Notes under the pieces: generated by a model
The model's input: the letters and a program-made list of their open reading frames with translations, nothing else
Databases searched by the model: none
What the model was told of the DNA's origin: nothing
Shown here: positions 16,545-25,946 of the stretch, one piece after another
How the letters are laid out: each line of letters opens with the position of its first letter
How positions within the stretch are numbered: position 1 is the stretch's first letter
Made by a program: the position numbers and the translations under genes
Origin: Paenibacillus phyllosphaerae
Lineage (GTDB): Bacteria; Bacillota; Bacilli; Paenibacillales; Paenibacillaceae
Direction of reading: 5' to 3'
NCBI RefSeq assembly: GCF_014192105.1
Contig: NZ_JACHXK010000001.1
Location: forward strand, 806,001-870,000
Length of the DNA stretch: 64,000 nucleotides

Positions 16545-18323
16545 TTAGCACAGGTAGCGTTCGGCTGGAATCACTCGTGCCGCGATTTGGCGCTTGAGGG
16601 CGACCGTATTGACGGAACTGCGGCGCGTCAGCTTCTTCAGCACGGACAGCTGCGTGCGCAGCGTGTCGCCGGTCTCGATGGCGGACAACGTCTCTTTGGC
16701 CAACGCCTCGATCTCGGCGAACGCCTCGTGAATGAACACCTGCGCCATCGCGATCGCGGCTGCCGATTTGTCCTCGCCTTGCTTGGCGATAAGCTTCTTC
16801 GTACGGAGCAGCGCGCTCTCCATCGCATAGATCTGGATCATGACGTCCGCAAGGGCGCTGAGCACCTCTTGCTCCTGCTCGAGCTTCGTGTTCAGCTTCT
16901 GGACGGCCGTGCCGCCGGCCATGAGGAAGATTTTCTTCGCCATGGAGACCAGATGCGTCTCTTCTTCGAGCGTTCCTTCGAAAATTTGGCCCGGCACGAG
17001 CTGCAGCAGTTCCGCTTGCAGTCCTTGCGCCTTCTGAAGCAGCGGAAGCTCGCCTTTGATCGCGCGCTTGACCAGCGTACCCGGAATGAGGAGACGGTTG
17101 ATCTCGTTCGTCCCTTCGAAAATCCGGTTGATCCGCGAATCGCGATAGATCCGCTCCACTTTGTACTCCTGAATGAAGCCATAGCCCCCGTGAATCTGAA
17201 CGCCCTCATCGGAGACGAAGTCGAGCACCTCGGAGCCGAACACTTTGTTGATCGAGCATTCGATCGCATATTCAGCAATCGCCTTGGCCGACTGCACGCC
17301 CGCTTCCGGGCTGTTATGGTCGATGTCGCTGAGCCCCGCGTCCATCAGGCCGGCCGTGCGGTAGATGATGCTCTCCAGTACGTAGGTGCGCGTGTTCATC
17401 TCGGCCAGCTTTTTGCCGATGAGCGGGAACGAGGAGATCGGCTTGCCGAACTGGGTGCGCGTATTCGCGTATTTGGCGCTCAGCTCGATGGCTTCCTTGG
17501 AAGCGCCGAGGCAGCCGACCGCCAGTTTGAAGCGCCCGATGTTCAGGATGTTAAAAGCGATCAGGTGGCCTTTGCCAACCTCCCATAACAGGTTCTCTAC
17601 CGGCACCTTCACATCCTCCAGAATAAGCGGACGGGTCGAGGAGCCCTTGATCCCCATCTTCTTCTCTTCCGGTCCGACGCTGACGCCTTCATACGTGCGT
17701 TCGACGATGAACGTGCTGAAGTGCTGGCCATCCACCTTCGCGTACACGATGAACACGTCCGCGAAGCCCGCGTTCGTGATGAACTGCTTCGTGCCGTTCA
17801 GGATGTAGTGCTGGCCGTCTTCGGACAGTTTGGCTGTGGCTTTGGCACCCAAGGCATCGGAACCGGAGGAGGGTTCGGTCAAGCAATAGGCCGCGATCAA
17901 CTCGCCGGTCGAGAGAGCAGGCAGGTACTTGTTCTTCTGCTCCGTATTGCCGAAATAGACGATCGGCAGCGTCCCGATCCCGACATGCGCGCCGATGGAG
18001 AGGGCAAACGACGCCGCGCGGGAGAGATGCTCGCTGATGAGCGTCGAGCTGACTTTGTCGAGGCCAAGCCCGCCGAACGCTTCAGGCACGTCCGCGCCGA
18101 GCAGGCCGAGCTCGCCGGATTTGCGCATCAGCTTCACGGTCAGGTCGTAGTCCAGCTTCTCCAGCTGCTCGTCGACCGGCAGCACGTCGCGCTCCACGAA
18201 TTCCGCCGTCGTTTCGGCGATCATGCGCTGCTCGTCGGTCAGCTCATCCGGGGTCACAATCGAGTGGAAGTCCTGGTCTTCGATAATAAAGCTCGCGCCG
18301 ACGACTTTTTTGGTTTGGGTCAT
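16545..18323 (-). CDS. fadE: Acyl-CoA dehydrogenase
   Basis: A product of 592 residues, the length of Bacillus FadE. It shows the acyl-CoA dehydrogenase signatures AYCLTEPSSGSDALG, FITNAGFADVFIVYAKVDG and QIHGGYGFIQEYKVERIYRDSRI, plus a C-terminal helical extension of about 190 residues typical of this subgroup. It oxidises acyl-CoA to enoyl-CoA with FAD, passing electrons to the EtfAB pair encoded further right. The ATG follows GAGGAG. A ~690-bp tandem repeat block separates it from fadA, unlike the compact fadN-fadA-fadE of Bacillus. Confidence 0.93.
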   Translation of the reverse strand: MTQTKKVVGASFIIEDQDFHSIVTPDELTDEQRMIAETTAEFVERDVLPVDEQLEKLDYDLTVKLMRKSGELGLLGADVPEAFGGLGLDKVSSTLISEHLSRAASFALSIGAHVGIGTLPIVYFGNTEQKNKYLPALSTGELIAAYCLTEPSSGSDALGAKATAKLSEDGQHYILNGTKQFITNAGFADVFIVYAKVDGQHFSTFIVERTYEGVSVGPEEKKMGIKGSSTRPLILEDVKVPVENLLWEVGKGHLIAFNILNIGRFKLAVGCLGASKEAIELSAKYANTRTQFGKPISSFPLIGKKLAEMNTRTYVLESIIYRTAGLMDAGLSDIDHNSPEAGVQSAKAIAEYAIECSINKVFGSEVLDFVSDEGVQIHGGYGFIQEYKVERIYRDSRINRIFEGTNEINRLLIPGTLVKRAIKGELPLLQKAQGLQAELLQLVPGQIFEGTLEEETHLVSMAKKIFLMAGGTAVQKLNTKLEQEQEVLSALADVMIQIYAMESALLRTKKLIAKQGEDKSAAAIAMAQVFIHEAFAEIEALAKETLSAIETGDTLRTQLSVLKKLTRRSSVNTVALKRQIAARVIPAERYLC

Positions 18324-18346
18324 GGTTGCACACTCCTCAGAGATTT

Positions 18347-19035
18347 TTGCGTGCGTAGCCCGACGGATTAGTCGAGCAAAAAACTCACTTCGGAAGCAAA
18401 GGCTTTGATTTTTGCGTGCATTGCCCGACGGTTAGTCTAGCAAAAACTCGCTTCGGAAGCATAAGCTTTGATTTTTGCGTGCGGTGCCCGACTTGTAGTA
18501 GCACTGGCGCTACTGCAGCTGCATACTCGTTACTCGACTTACTTTCTAGTCGCACTGGCGCTACTGCAGCTACATACTCGTTGCTCGACACACCTTCTAG
18601 TCGCACTGGTACTACTGCAGCCACGTACTCGCTACTCGACTCACCTTCTAGTCGTACTGGTGCTACTACACAATTCCGCTCGCCTGACCGCCAGTTAGTC
18701 CACTGCAGCTCACTATTCTGGACCTTTCGCTCGCCTGACCACCAGTTAGTCCACTACAGCTCACTATTCCGATCTTCCGCTCGCCTCACCGCCATTTAGT
18801 CACAAATTTACCGCTATTCCGATCCACCTTCACACGGGCGCACCATTTAGCCGCAAATTTACCGCTATTCCGATCCACCTTCACACGGGCGCATCATTTA
18901 GCCGCAAATTTACTGCTATCCTGAGCCAGACTCCCACGGGCGCACCATTTAGCCGCAAATTTACCGCTATTCCGATCCACCTTCACACGAGCGCACCATT
19001 TAGCCGCAAATTTACCGCTACTCCGGTCTAGCCTC
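18347..19035. repeat. Mosaic minisatellite of ~51-bp units between fadA and fadE
   Basis: Four successive families of tandem units fill the gap. Block A (18347-18480) has 2.5 units starting GATTTTTGCGTGC with TTTTTGC/GCAAAAA arms. Block B (18495-18665) has about 3.5 units of 51 bp around TAGTCGCACTGGCGCTACTG. Block C (18668-18790) has three units with TTCGCTCGCCTGACC. Block D (18793-19035) has 4.5 units of 51 bp with CATTTAGCCGCAAATTTACC. Neighbouring blocks share pieces (TAGTC, CTGCAGCT, CTATTCCGATC), so one repeat seems to change along the array. No gene is credible here. Confidence 0.85.
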
Positions 19036-19081
19036 ACCTGGAGATGCACGCGCCCGCCAACTACCAGGCGGTGTCTCCCGG

Positions 19082-20266
19082 CTACTCCCCGTACACCTCG
19101 AACACGCCGGCTGCGCCCATGCCGCCGCCGATGCACATCGAGACGACGCCGATCCCGCCGCCGCGGCGCTTCAGCTCGTGAATCAGGCTGACCGTCAGCT
19201 TCGTGCCCGTGCAGCCGAGCGGATGGCCAAGGGCGATGGCCCCGCCGTTCACGTTCACCTTCTCCTCAACGAGTTCCAGGGCCCGGATAATGTGCAGGCA
19301 CTGGGACGCGAACGCCTCATTGATCTCGAAGAGATCGACATCGTCCACCGAGATTCCGGCCATCCGCAGCGCCTTGGGGATCGCCTCGACCGGCCCGACG
19401 CCCATAATATCCGGATCGACGCCGGCGAGCGCGAACGACTTGAAGCCCGCGAGCGGCTTCAGCCCGAGCTCGTCGGCTTTCTCGCGGCTCATGATGAGCA
19501 CCGCTGCCGCCCCGTCGCTCATCTGCGACGTATTGCCGGCCGTGACGGTACCGCTTGCCTTGAACGCCGGCTTCAGCTTCGCCAAGCCTTCGACCGAGGT
19601 ATCCGGACGCACGCCTTCATCCATCTCCAGCACGATCGGCTTCTCCCACGCCTTGCCGTTGTCTCCGAAGCCGCGGAGCGAGGTCGCGACCGGCACGATT
19701 TCCTCCCGGAACACGCCGGCTTGCAGCGCCTGCGCCGCCTTGCGGTGGCTGCTTGCCGCGAAGCGGTCCTGGTCCTCGCGGGAGATGCCGAAGCGCTCCG
19801 CCACGTTCTCGGCCGTATGGCCCATCGCGATGTAGATATCCGGCCGCTCGTCGACGATGCGCGGATGCGGAGCAGGCTTGAAGCCGGCCATCGGCACATG
19901 GCTCATGCTCTCCACGCCGCCCGCGACGATGATATCCGCGGCTCCGACCATAATGCGCTCCGCCGCAAAGGCGATCGACTGAAGGCCCGACGAACAGAAT
20001 CGGTTAATCGTCAGCGCCGGCACGGTCGACGGATACCCCGCATACAGCGACATGATGCGGGCAAAGTTCAGCCCCTGCTCGCCCTCGGGCATCGCGCAGC
20101 CGATGATGATATCTTCGATATCCGCTTTGCTCACGCCCGGCGCCCGATCGATCACGGCTTCCAGCACCGCTCTGCCTAAGTCCTCGGCTCGCGTATGCGC
20201 GAAGCTCCCTTTCTTCGCACGTCCGACCGGCGTTCGTGCCACAGCTACGATAACTGCCTCTCTCAT
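19082..20266 (-). CDS. fadA: Acetyl-CoA C-acyltransferase (3-ketoacyl-CoA thiolase)
   Basis: A thiolase of 394 residues. The nucleophilic cysteine lies in [11 protein letters not shown] near residue 92. The second half has [21 protein letters not shown] with the catalytic histidine, and the C-terminal [11 protein letters not shown] cysteine motif. It cleaves 3-ketoacyl-CoA with CoA to acetyl-CoA and a shortened acyl-CoA, the last step of each beta-oxidation round. It follows fadN by 27 bases with a GGAGAGGTG site, so fadN and fadA are surely co-transcribed. Confidence 0.95.
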   Translation of the reverse strand: MREAVIVAVARTPVGRAKKGSFAHTRAEDLGRAVLEAVIDRAPGVSKADIEDIIIGCAMPEGEQGLNFARIMSLYAGYPSTVPALTINRFCSSGLQSIAFAAERIMVGAADIIVAGGVESMSHVPMAGFKPAPHPRIVDERPDIYIAMGHTAENVAERFGISREDQDRFAASSHRKAAQALQAGVFREEIVPVATSLRGFGDNGKAWEKPIVLEMDEGVRPDTSVEGLAKLKPAFKASGTVTAGNTSQMSDGAAAVLIMSREKADELGLKPLAGFKSFALAGVDPDIMGVGPVEAIPKALRMAGISVDDVDLFEINEAFASQCLHIIRALELVEEKVNVNGGAIALGHPLGCTGTKLTVSLIHELKRRGGGIGVVSMCIGGGMGAAGVFEVYGE

Positions 20267-20293
20267 GCGTTCACACCTCTCCTTCGATCGTCG

Positions 20294-22690
20294 TTAGTTG
20301 CGAAGCGCCTTGCCCTTGGCCAGCATGTGCTGCATGCGCTGCTGCGTCTTCGGTTCGCCGCACAGGCTGAGGAACGCCTCCCGCTCCAGATCGAGCATAT
20401 ACTGCTCCGTCACGAGCGTCCCTGCCGGCACATCGCCGCCTGCGAGCACATGGGCCAGTTTGTTCGCGATCAGCAAGTCATGGTCGCTGATATACCCGCT
20501 TTGGCGCATGCCGAGCGCGCCCATCTTCATGACCGCCTTGCCGTCCGAGCCGACGACGCGAATCTTCTGCTGTCCAGGCGCTTCGTATCCGGCCTGCACG
20601 AGACGCAGCGCCGCCTGCTTCGCTTCATGGATGAGGTAATCCTGGCTCATGATGACGCGGTCCGAACCGCGGAGATAGCCAAGCTTCCTGGCATCATGCG
20701 CGCTCGTCGATACTTTGGCCGTGCCGATATTGAGGAATAGCTGGTTGATATGCGGCTGCAGATCGACTTCCGGATTCGGATTCGCCAAGCTGGCGCGCAG
20801 CGTCAGCTCCTTGCAGCCGCCGCCTGCCGGAATGAGTCCGACGCCGGCCTCGACCAGGCCGTAATACGTCTCGGCGAACATGCATACTTCGTCGGCCGGC
20901 AAGCATACCTCGACGCCGCCGCCCAGCGTCATCCGATGAGGCGCGGCCACGACCGGCTTCTCCGAATGCTTCAGCTTCATCATCGTGTTCTGGAACAGCC
21001 GGATGATGCCGTCGACCTCATCCCACTCTTCATCCTGTGCTTCCATAAGCAGCAGCATAAGATTGGCGCCGACGCAGAAATTGCGCCCTTCGTTCGCGAT
21101 GATCAACGCCTCGTAATTGCTGCGGACCTCATCGACGCTCTGCTGGATCATGACCAGAATATCCGCGCCGATCGCATTGTTCGGCGAATGGAACTCGAGC
21201 GCCGCCACCCCGTCGCCGACGTCGATCAGACTCGCGCCGCTGTTGCTGCGGATCACTTTGCCCTGTTCCTTCAGCGCGCGCAGTGAGATTTTCTCCTTCG
21301 GCTGCTCAACCTGGCGGTACTTGCCCTCGTAGGCATAAGCAACCGAACCCGCTTCCTTCTTATAAAAGGACGTGTTGCCCGCGGCGATCCATTCCTTCAC
21401 CCAGGCCGGCACCTGCGTGCCTTCGGCTTCCATCCGCTCGACCGATCGCACTAGACCAATCGCATCCCACAGTTCGAAAGGACCGAGCTCCCAGCTGAAG
21501 CCCCACTTCATCGCCTTATCGATATCCTCGATCGTATCGGCGATCTCGCCGATCTTCGCCGCCGAATATACAAGCGTCAGCTTCGTAATCTCCCAGGCCA
21601 AATCGGAATAGCGGTCCCTTCCGCCGAGCAGCGCCTTCGTCTTCTCCTTTGCTCCTTTGGCAGCCTTAGCCGCTTCGAGGGAAGCAGAGGCAGGTTTCTT
21701 GCCCTTGGCATAGTCCATCGTGTTCAGATCGAGCGACAGTATCTCGCTTCCCGCCGCGCCTTTGATTTTCTTATAAAAGCCTGCCCCCGCCTTCTCCCCG
21801 ATCCAGCCTCTGGCGACCATGTCCCTCAGCAGCTGCGAAGGCTCGAACACGGCACGCTCCTCGGCGTTATCCACCTTCTCGAACACATTGTTCGCCACAT
21901 GGACGAACGTGTCGAGACCGACGAGATCGAGCGTGCGGAACGTTGCGCTCTTCGGCCGCCCCAGCGCAGGACCGGTGACCGCGTCCACCTCATCGACGGT
22001 GAAGCCCTTATCCGCCATCACTTGCAGCGTCACGAGCAGCCCATAAGTACCGATCCGGTTCGCGATAAAGTTCGGCGTATCTTTGGCGATGACGACGCCT
22101 TTGCCAAGGGCCCGCTCCGAGAAGGCGGCCATCTTGTGCACGATCGCAGGGTCAGTCGATTCGCCCGGAATGATCTCCATCAGCTTCATGTAGCGCGGCG
22201 GGTTGAAGAAATGCGTCCCGAGAAAATGCCGCTTGAACTCCGCCCCGCGCTCCTTCGCCATCTCGTTGATCGAGATGCCGGACGTATTGGAGCTGACGAT
22301 CACGCCCGGCTTCCAATGCCGTTCGATCTTCTCCAGCAGGCTCTGCTTGACGTCCAGGTTCTCAACAACAACCTCGATGACCCAATCCACGCCCGCGATC
22401 TTGTGAAGATCGTCTTCGATATTGCCCGGCATTATGCGGCTTGCGAGCGCATCGTCATACAGCGGCGACGGCTTGATGGCAGGCAGCTTGGCGAGCGCCG
22501 CCGTTGCCAATCTGTTGCGTACGGCAGGGTGGGCCAGCGTCAGCCCTTTGGCTTCCTCCTCCGCGGTCAAGGCTTGCGGGACGATATCGAGCAGCAGGCT
22601 CGGGATGCCTACGTTCGCCAGATGCGCGGCAATGCTGGCGCCCATGACGCCTGACCCGATTACAGCGGCTTTCTTAATGGATGCTGCCAT
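20294..22690 (-). CDS. fadN: 3-hydroxyacyl-CoA dehydrogenase / enoyl-CoA hydratase
   Basis: A product of 798 residues, close to Bacillus FadN. The N-terminal half is an NAD-dependent 3-hydroxyacyl-CoA dehydrogenase (GSGVMGASIAAHLANVG at 12-28; NTSGISINEMA; HFFNPPRYMKLMEI). Residues about 480-690 form an enoyl-CoA hydratase/isomerase (crotonase) domain (NEGRNFCVGANLMLLL; MTLGGGVEVCLPADEV; VGLIPAGGGCKEL). It hydrates enoyl-CoA and oxidises the hydroxyacyl product. The domain order is dehydrogenase first, as in Bacillus and opposite to E. coli FadB. Its ATG follows GGAGGGATC; the fadF-like gene ends 38 bases upstream. Confidence 0.94.
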   Translation of the reverse strand: MAASIKKAAVIGSGVMGASIAAHLANVGIPSLLLDIVPQALTAEEEAKGLTLAHPAVRNRLATAALAKLPAIKPSPLYDDALASRIMPGNIEDDLHKIAGVDWVIEVVVENLDVKQSLLEKIERHWKPGVIVSSNTSGISINEMAKERGAEFKRHFLGTHFFNPPRYMKLMEIIPGESTDPAIVHKMAAFSERALGKGVVIAKDTPNFIANRIGTYGLLVTLQVMADKGFTVDEVDAVTGPALGRPKSATFRTLDLVGLDTFVHVANNVFEKVDNAEERAVFEPSQLLRDMVARGWIGEKAGAGFYKKIKGAAGSEILSLDLNTMDYAKGKKPASASLEAAKAAKGAKEKTKALLGGRDRYSDLAWEITKLTLVYSAAKIGEIADTIEDIDKAMKWGFSWELGPFELWDAIGLVRSVERMEAEGTQVPAWVKEWIAAGNTSFYKKEAGSVAYAYEGKYRQVEQPKEKISLRALKEQGKVIRSNSGASLIDVGDGVAALEFHSPNNAIGADILVMIQQSVDEVRSNYEALIIANEGRNFCVGANLMLLLMEAQDEEWDEVDGIIRLFQNTMMKLKHSEKPVVAAPHRMTLGGGVEVCLPADEVCMFAETYYGLVEAGVGLIPAGGGCKELTLRASLANPNPEVDLQPHINQLFLNIGTAKVSTSAHDARKLGYLRGSDRVIMSQDYLIHEAKQAALRLVQAGYEAPGQQKIRVVGSDGKAVMKMGALGMRQSGYISDHDLLIANKLAHVLAGGDVPAGTLVTEQYMLDLEREAFLSLCGEPKTQQRMQHMLAKGKALRN

Positions 22691-22728
22691 GTACGTGATC
22701 CCTCCTAGAACAGTTATGGATTACCCTA

Positions 22729-24858
22729 TCAACCGAATACGGCTTGCTCCAATATCTCGGCGACATCGCGCGCCTTCACGCGTTCGTCCGCTTCCTTCTG
22801 CTTCGTGCCATCCTCGAGCATCGTCAGGCAATACGGGCATGCGCTGCTGATCATCGTCGGATTCACCGCAAGCGCCTGCTCGGTCCGGGCCACGTTCACC
22901 CGCTTGCCGGCCGTCTCTTCCATCCACATCATGCCGCCCCCGGCGCCGCAGCACATCCCGTTCTCCCGCGAACGGGCCATCTCGACCAGCTCAACGCCCT
23001 GAATCGCCCGGAGTATATTCCGCGGCTGATCGTACACATCGTTGTAACGCCCGAGGTAACAGGAATCGTGATACGTAATGCGCTCCTTCACCGCATGCCG
23101 CGGCGTAAGGCGCCCTTCCTTCACCAGCTGGTCGAGCAGCTGCGTGTGGTGCAGCACTTCCACCCCCTCCATCCCGAATTCGGGATATTCGTTCTTCAGC
23201 GTATTGAATGTATGCGGACATGCGGTCACAATCTTGCGGACGCCGTACTTCCGGAACGTCTCGATGTTCTCCGTGCACAGTTGCTGGAACAGCATCTCGT
23301 TGCCCATCCGGCGCGGCGTGTCGCCCGAATTCTTCTCCTCGTTGCCGAGGATCGCGAAGCTGACGCCGGCTTCGTGCAGCAGGCGGACGAAGGCGCGGGA
23401 AATTTTGCGACTGCGGTTGTCGTACGATCCCATCGAACCGACGAAGAACAGAACCTCGAAGTCCGAATTCTGCTTCACCGTCGGCACCTTGATGCCCTCG
23501 ATGTCCTCCGTCCAGCGGCTGCGGTCCGCCCGGCTGATGCCCCACGGATTGCCTTGGCGCTCGATATTCTGCATCGCGCGCTGGCCCTCATGCGGCACGC
23601 TGCCCTCCATCAGCACGAGGTGGCGGCGCAGGTCGATGATTTTGTCCACGTGCTCGTTGCCGACCGGACATTGATCCTCGCAATTGCGGCATGTGGTGCA
23701 AGCCCAGATCTCATCCTCCGTCATGACGTCGCCAATGAGCGACAGTTCCTCGGCCTTCTTCTCCGCCTGCTGCCATCCGGCTTTTTGCCAGTTCAACGTC
23801 GGCTGAATATCCGTCACGCCCTCCGACTCCCAACCTGCGGCAAGATCGGGTGCGGACATGCTGTGAACGCTTCCATTTCCGAAAGCAAAGGCCGGCATCC
23901 AAGGCGATTTACTCGTGACCGCCGCTCCCTTCTCCGTCAGATGATCGCGCAGCTTCACGATCAGATGCATCGGCGAGAGCGCCTTGCCCGTATTCGAGGC
24001 CGGGCATACGTTGGTGCAGCGTCCGCATTCGACGCATGCGTAGAAGTCGAGCATTTGCTTCTGCGTGAAATCTTCGATCTTGCCGACGCCGAACGATTCC
24101 GCCTCTTCGTCCTCCAAGTCCAGCTTGGCGAGCTTGCCGACCGGCTCGCTGCGGCCGAGGAAAATATTGATCGGCGCCGTAATGAGGTGAAAATGCTTCG
24201 ACTGCGGCACGTACACCAGGAACGCGAGCAGGATGACCAGATGCGCCCACCAGCTGACGAAGAACAACGCTTTCGCCGCACCTGCAGACAATCCGCCGAA
24301 CAAGGCAGCCAGCAATGACGATACTGGCGCGTACCCGGATGCCTCATGGCCCATCCATACCCGGTGGAAGCCGAGCGACAGAATAACGGACAGCATTAGG
24401 AAAAAGATAAAGAACAGGACGATCGCCGGCTTCCAGCCTTTTTTGAGCCGCGCCAGCATCTCGCCGTAACGCCTGTAGGCCGCATATCCGGTGGCCAGCA
24501 GGATCACGAGCACCGTAATCTCCTGCGTCAGCCCGAACACCGAATAGCCGGGGATCGGCAGCGGGTCGCCGCCGGACAAGCCGGTATAGATAAGATCGAG
24601 CGCGCCGAACTGCAGAATGATGAAGCCGTAGAAAATAAACAGATGCATGATGCCGCTTCGGCGGTCTTTCAGCAGCTTGCTGTGCCCGAACGCCTGAACC
24701 GCCAAGTCGCCGACCCGGCTGCGCCAGTCGAACGGCTTCTCCGGCTTCTTCCCGAGCCGGATGTAGAGATAACGATGGTACACGGCCCGGTAAAATAACG
24801 AAAGGGCGTACCCTGCAACGAGCAGGAAGAGCAAATAATGCAGCCACGACAATAGCAT
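22729..24858 (-). CDS. fadF: FadF-like membrane iron-sulfur oxidoreductase
   Basis: About 709 residues. The N-terminal 240 residues have several membrane helices like nitrate reductase gamma or HdrE subunits. Two 4Fe-4S ferredoxin motifs follow (CVECGRCTNVCP, CTTCRNCEDQCP), and then two CCG domains typical of HdrD/GlpC (HDSCYLGRYNDVYDQPR; CCGAGGGMMWMEE). In Bacillus the homologue FadF belongs to the FadR regulon and probably passes electrons from ETF to membrane quinone. The ATG at 24858 is better placed behind AAAGGA than the GTG at 24864. It heads the leftward fad operon and faces fadR across a FadR box. Confidence 0.88.
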   Translation of the reverse strand: MLLSWLHYLLFLLVAGYALSLFYRAVYHRYLYIRLGKKPEKPFDWRSRVGDLAVQAFGHSKLLKDRRSGIMHLFIFYGFIILQFGALDLIYTGLSGGDPLPIPGYSVFGLTQEITVLVILLATGYAAYRRYGEMLARLKKGWKPAIVLFFIFFLMLSVILSLGFHRVWMGHEASGYAPVSSLLAALFGGLSAGAAKALFFVSWWAHLVILLAFLVYVPQSKHFHLITAPINIFLGRSEPVGKLAKLDLEDEEAESFGVGKIEDFTQKQMLDFYACVECGRCTNVCPASNTGKALSPMHLIVKLRDHLTEKGAAVTSKSPWMPAFAFGNGSVHSMSAPDLAAGWESEGVTDIQPTLNWQKAGWQQAEKKAEELSLIGDVMTEDEIWACTTCRNCEDQCPVGNEHVDKIIDLRRHLVLMEGSVPHEGQRAMQNIERQGNPWGISRADRSRWTEDIEGIKVPTVKQNSDFEVLFFVGSMGSYDNRSRKISRAFVRLLHEAGVSFAILGNEEKNSGDTPRRMGNEMLFQQLCTENIETFRKYGVRKIVTACPHTFNTLKNEYPEFGMEGVEVLHHTQLLDQLVKEGRLTPRHAVKERITYHDSCYLGRYNDVYDQPRNILRAIQGVELVEMARSRENGMCCGAGGGMMWMEETAGKRVNVARTEQALAVNPTMISSACPYCLTMLEDGTKQKEADERVKARDVAEILEQAVFG

Positions 24859-25092
24859 GAGCACCCGTCCTTTCTTGCGAGACTATTCATGTAAGCCTTT
24901 TCACGGTGAAAATAAAAAAATGAATCGTCTTGCCCCCTGCCAAACATCGCCTGCGGGACGGTCTTCTTCAAACTCCAACACACATACAGCCAGCCGATTG
25001 CGGACAATCTATTGCCTGCTTACATGTACAAATCTTATGCGCGAATAACGTTGACAACGCCTTGCGGATTTCATAAGATGGAATCAGAAAAA

Positions 25093-25110
25093 TGAATGAC
25101 GATTCATTCA
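25093..25110. promoter_or_regulatory. FadR operator between fadF and fadR
   Basis: TGAATGACGATTCATTCA is a near-perfect 18-bp palindrome. It fits the Bacillus subtilis FadR site TGAATGAMTANTCATTCA at all positions except one or two in the centre. It lies 29 bases before the fadR start, in the divergent fadF-fadR region, so it can control fadR-etfBA and perhaps the leftward fad operon. Long-chain acyl-CoA would release the repressor, as known for FadR. Confidence 0.85.
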
Positions 25111-25138
25111 GTTTGAATTTTATCACCGAGGTGCGCAC

Positions 25139-25723
25139 ATGACAAGTAAAAAAATGAATAAATTTGAATTGATCCTTGGTGCCGCCGTGAAGGTGTTCGC
25201 CGAGACCGGCTTCCACGGATCGCAGGTATCGAAGATCGCCCGCGAGGCCGGCGTCGCGGACGGAACGATCTATTTATATTTCAAGAACAAGGAAGATATC
25301 CTCGTCTCCCTGTTCCGCGAGCGGTTAGGCGAGCTGGTCGGCAAGTTCGAAGCGTCGGCCCGCGATTCCGAGACCGCCGATGAAGCGCTGCGCAAGATAT
25401 GCGAGCTTCATTACACGGAGCTCGAGAACAACCCCGATCTGGCTTATGTGACCCAGATCGAGCTGCGCCAGAGCTCCCTGGAGCTGCGCAAGGCGATCGG
25501 CCAGACCGTCAAGCCGTACATACAGCTGATTGAGAACGTCCTGGTTCAAGGGATGGAGGAAGGCACCTTCCGACAAGGGCTGGATGTGAAGCTGACGCGC
25601 CTGCTGATCTTCGGCGCGATGGATGAAGTTGTGACCTCCTGGCTCATCGCCGGGCGGAAATATTCGCTTGCCGCGCAGATCGACAACACTGTTTCCTTTT
25701 TCCTAAGAGCGTTGAAGCCTTAA
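25139..25723 (+). CDS. fadR: TetR family fatty-acid regulator
   Basis: A product of 194 residues with a TetR helix-turn-helix (ILGAAVKVFAETGFHGSQVSKIAREAGVADGTIYLYFKNKEDI across residues 10-54) and a C-terminal ligand domain like Bacillus FadR (YsiA). It should repress beta-oxidation genes until long-chain acyl-CoA binds. The surrounding genes (fadF, etfB, etfA, fadN, fadA, fadE, fadD) and the FadR-type palindrome 29 bases upstream support the name. A GAGGTG site precedes the ATG. Confidence 0.9.
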   Translation: MTSKKMNKFELILGAAVKVFAETGFHGSQVSKIAREAGVADGTIYLYFKNKEDILVSLFRERLGELVGKFEASARDSETADEALRKICELHYTELENNPDLAYVTQIELRQSSLELRKAIGQTVKPYIQLIENVLVQGMEEGTFRQGLDVKLTRLLIFGAMDEVVTSWLIAGRKYSLAAQIDNTVSFFLRALKP

Positions 25724-25728
25724 AGTGC

Positions 25729-25900
25729 GTATTCAAAAAGTCGACCATTCAGCACCGAGAAGCTTGCTGTGAAGGCGAAGAAGGAGGAGCGGAGTTTAGG
25801 CAAACCTAAATGAGCACCGGACTTCAAGCCTGCACGCAAGATTCGATGACGAGTTACTCCCTGATTTACTTCGTGATCAATGGATGGCTTTTTGAATAAC
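25729..25900. mobile_element. MITE-like element with terminal inverted repeats
   Basis: A 172-bp stretch between fadR and etfB starts GTATTCAAAAAGTCGACCATT and ends in the inverted counterpart of GTTATTCAAAAAGCCATCCATTG, giving roughly 22-bp inverted termini with a few mismatches. It codes for nothing. No target-site duplication is clear. Non-autonomous elements with these TTCAAAAAG ends are, as far as I recall, common in Paenibacillus genomes. Confidence 0.65.
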
Positions 25901-25946
25901 CTCTAAATCGTCTACCCACCCTTCCATGTAGAGAGGAGCAAGTCAG

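Noticed and set aside
18416-19136. Several short frames across the fadA-fadE gap
   Set aside because: They consist of translated tandem repeats (for example SSRTGATAATYSLLD), lack ribosome sites and change with each repeat unit.
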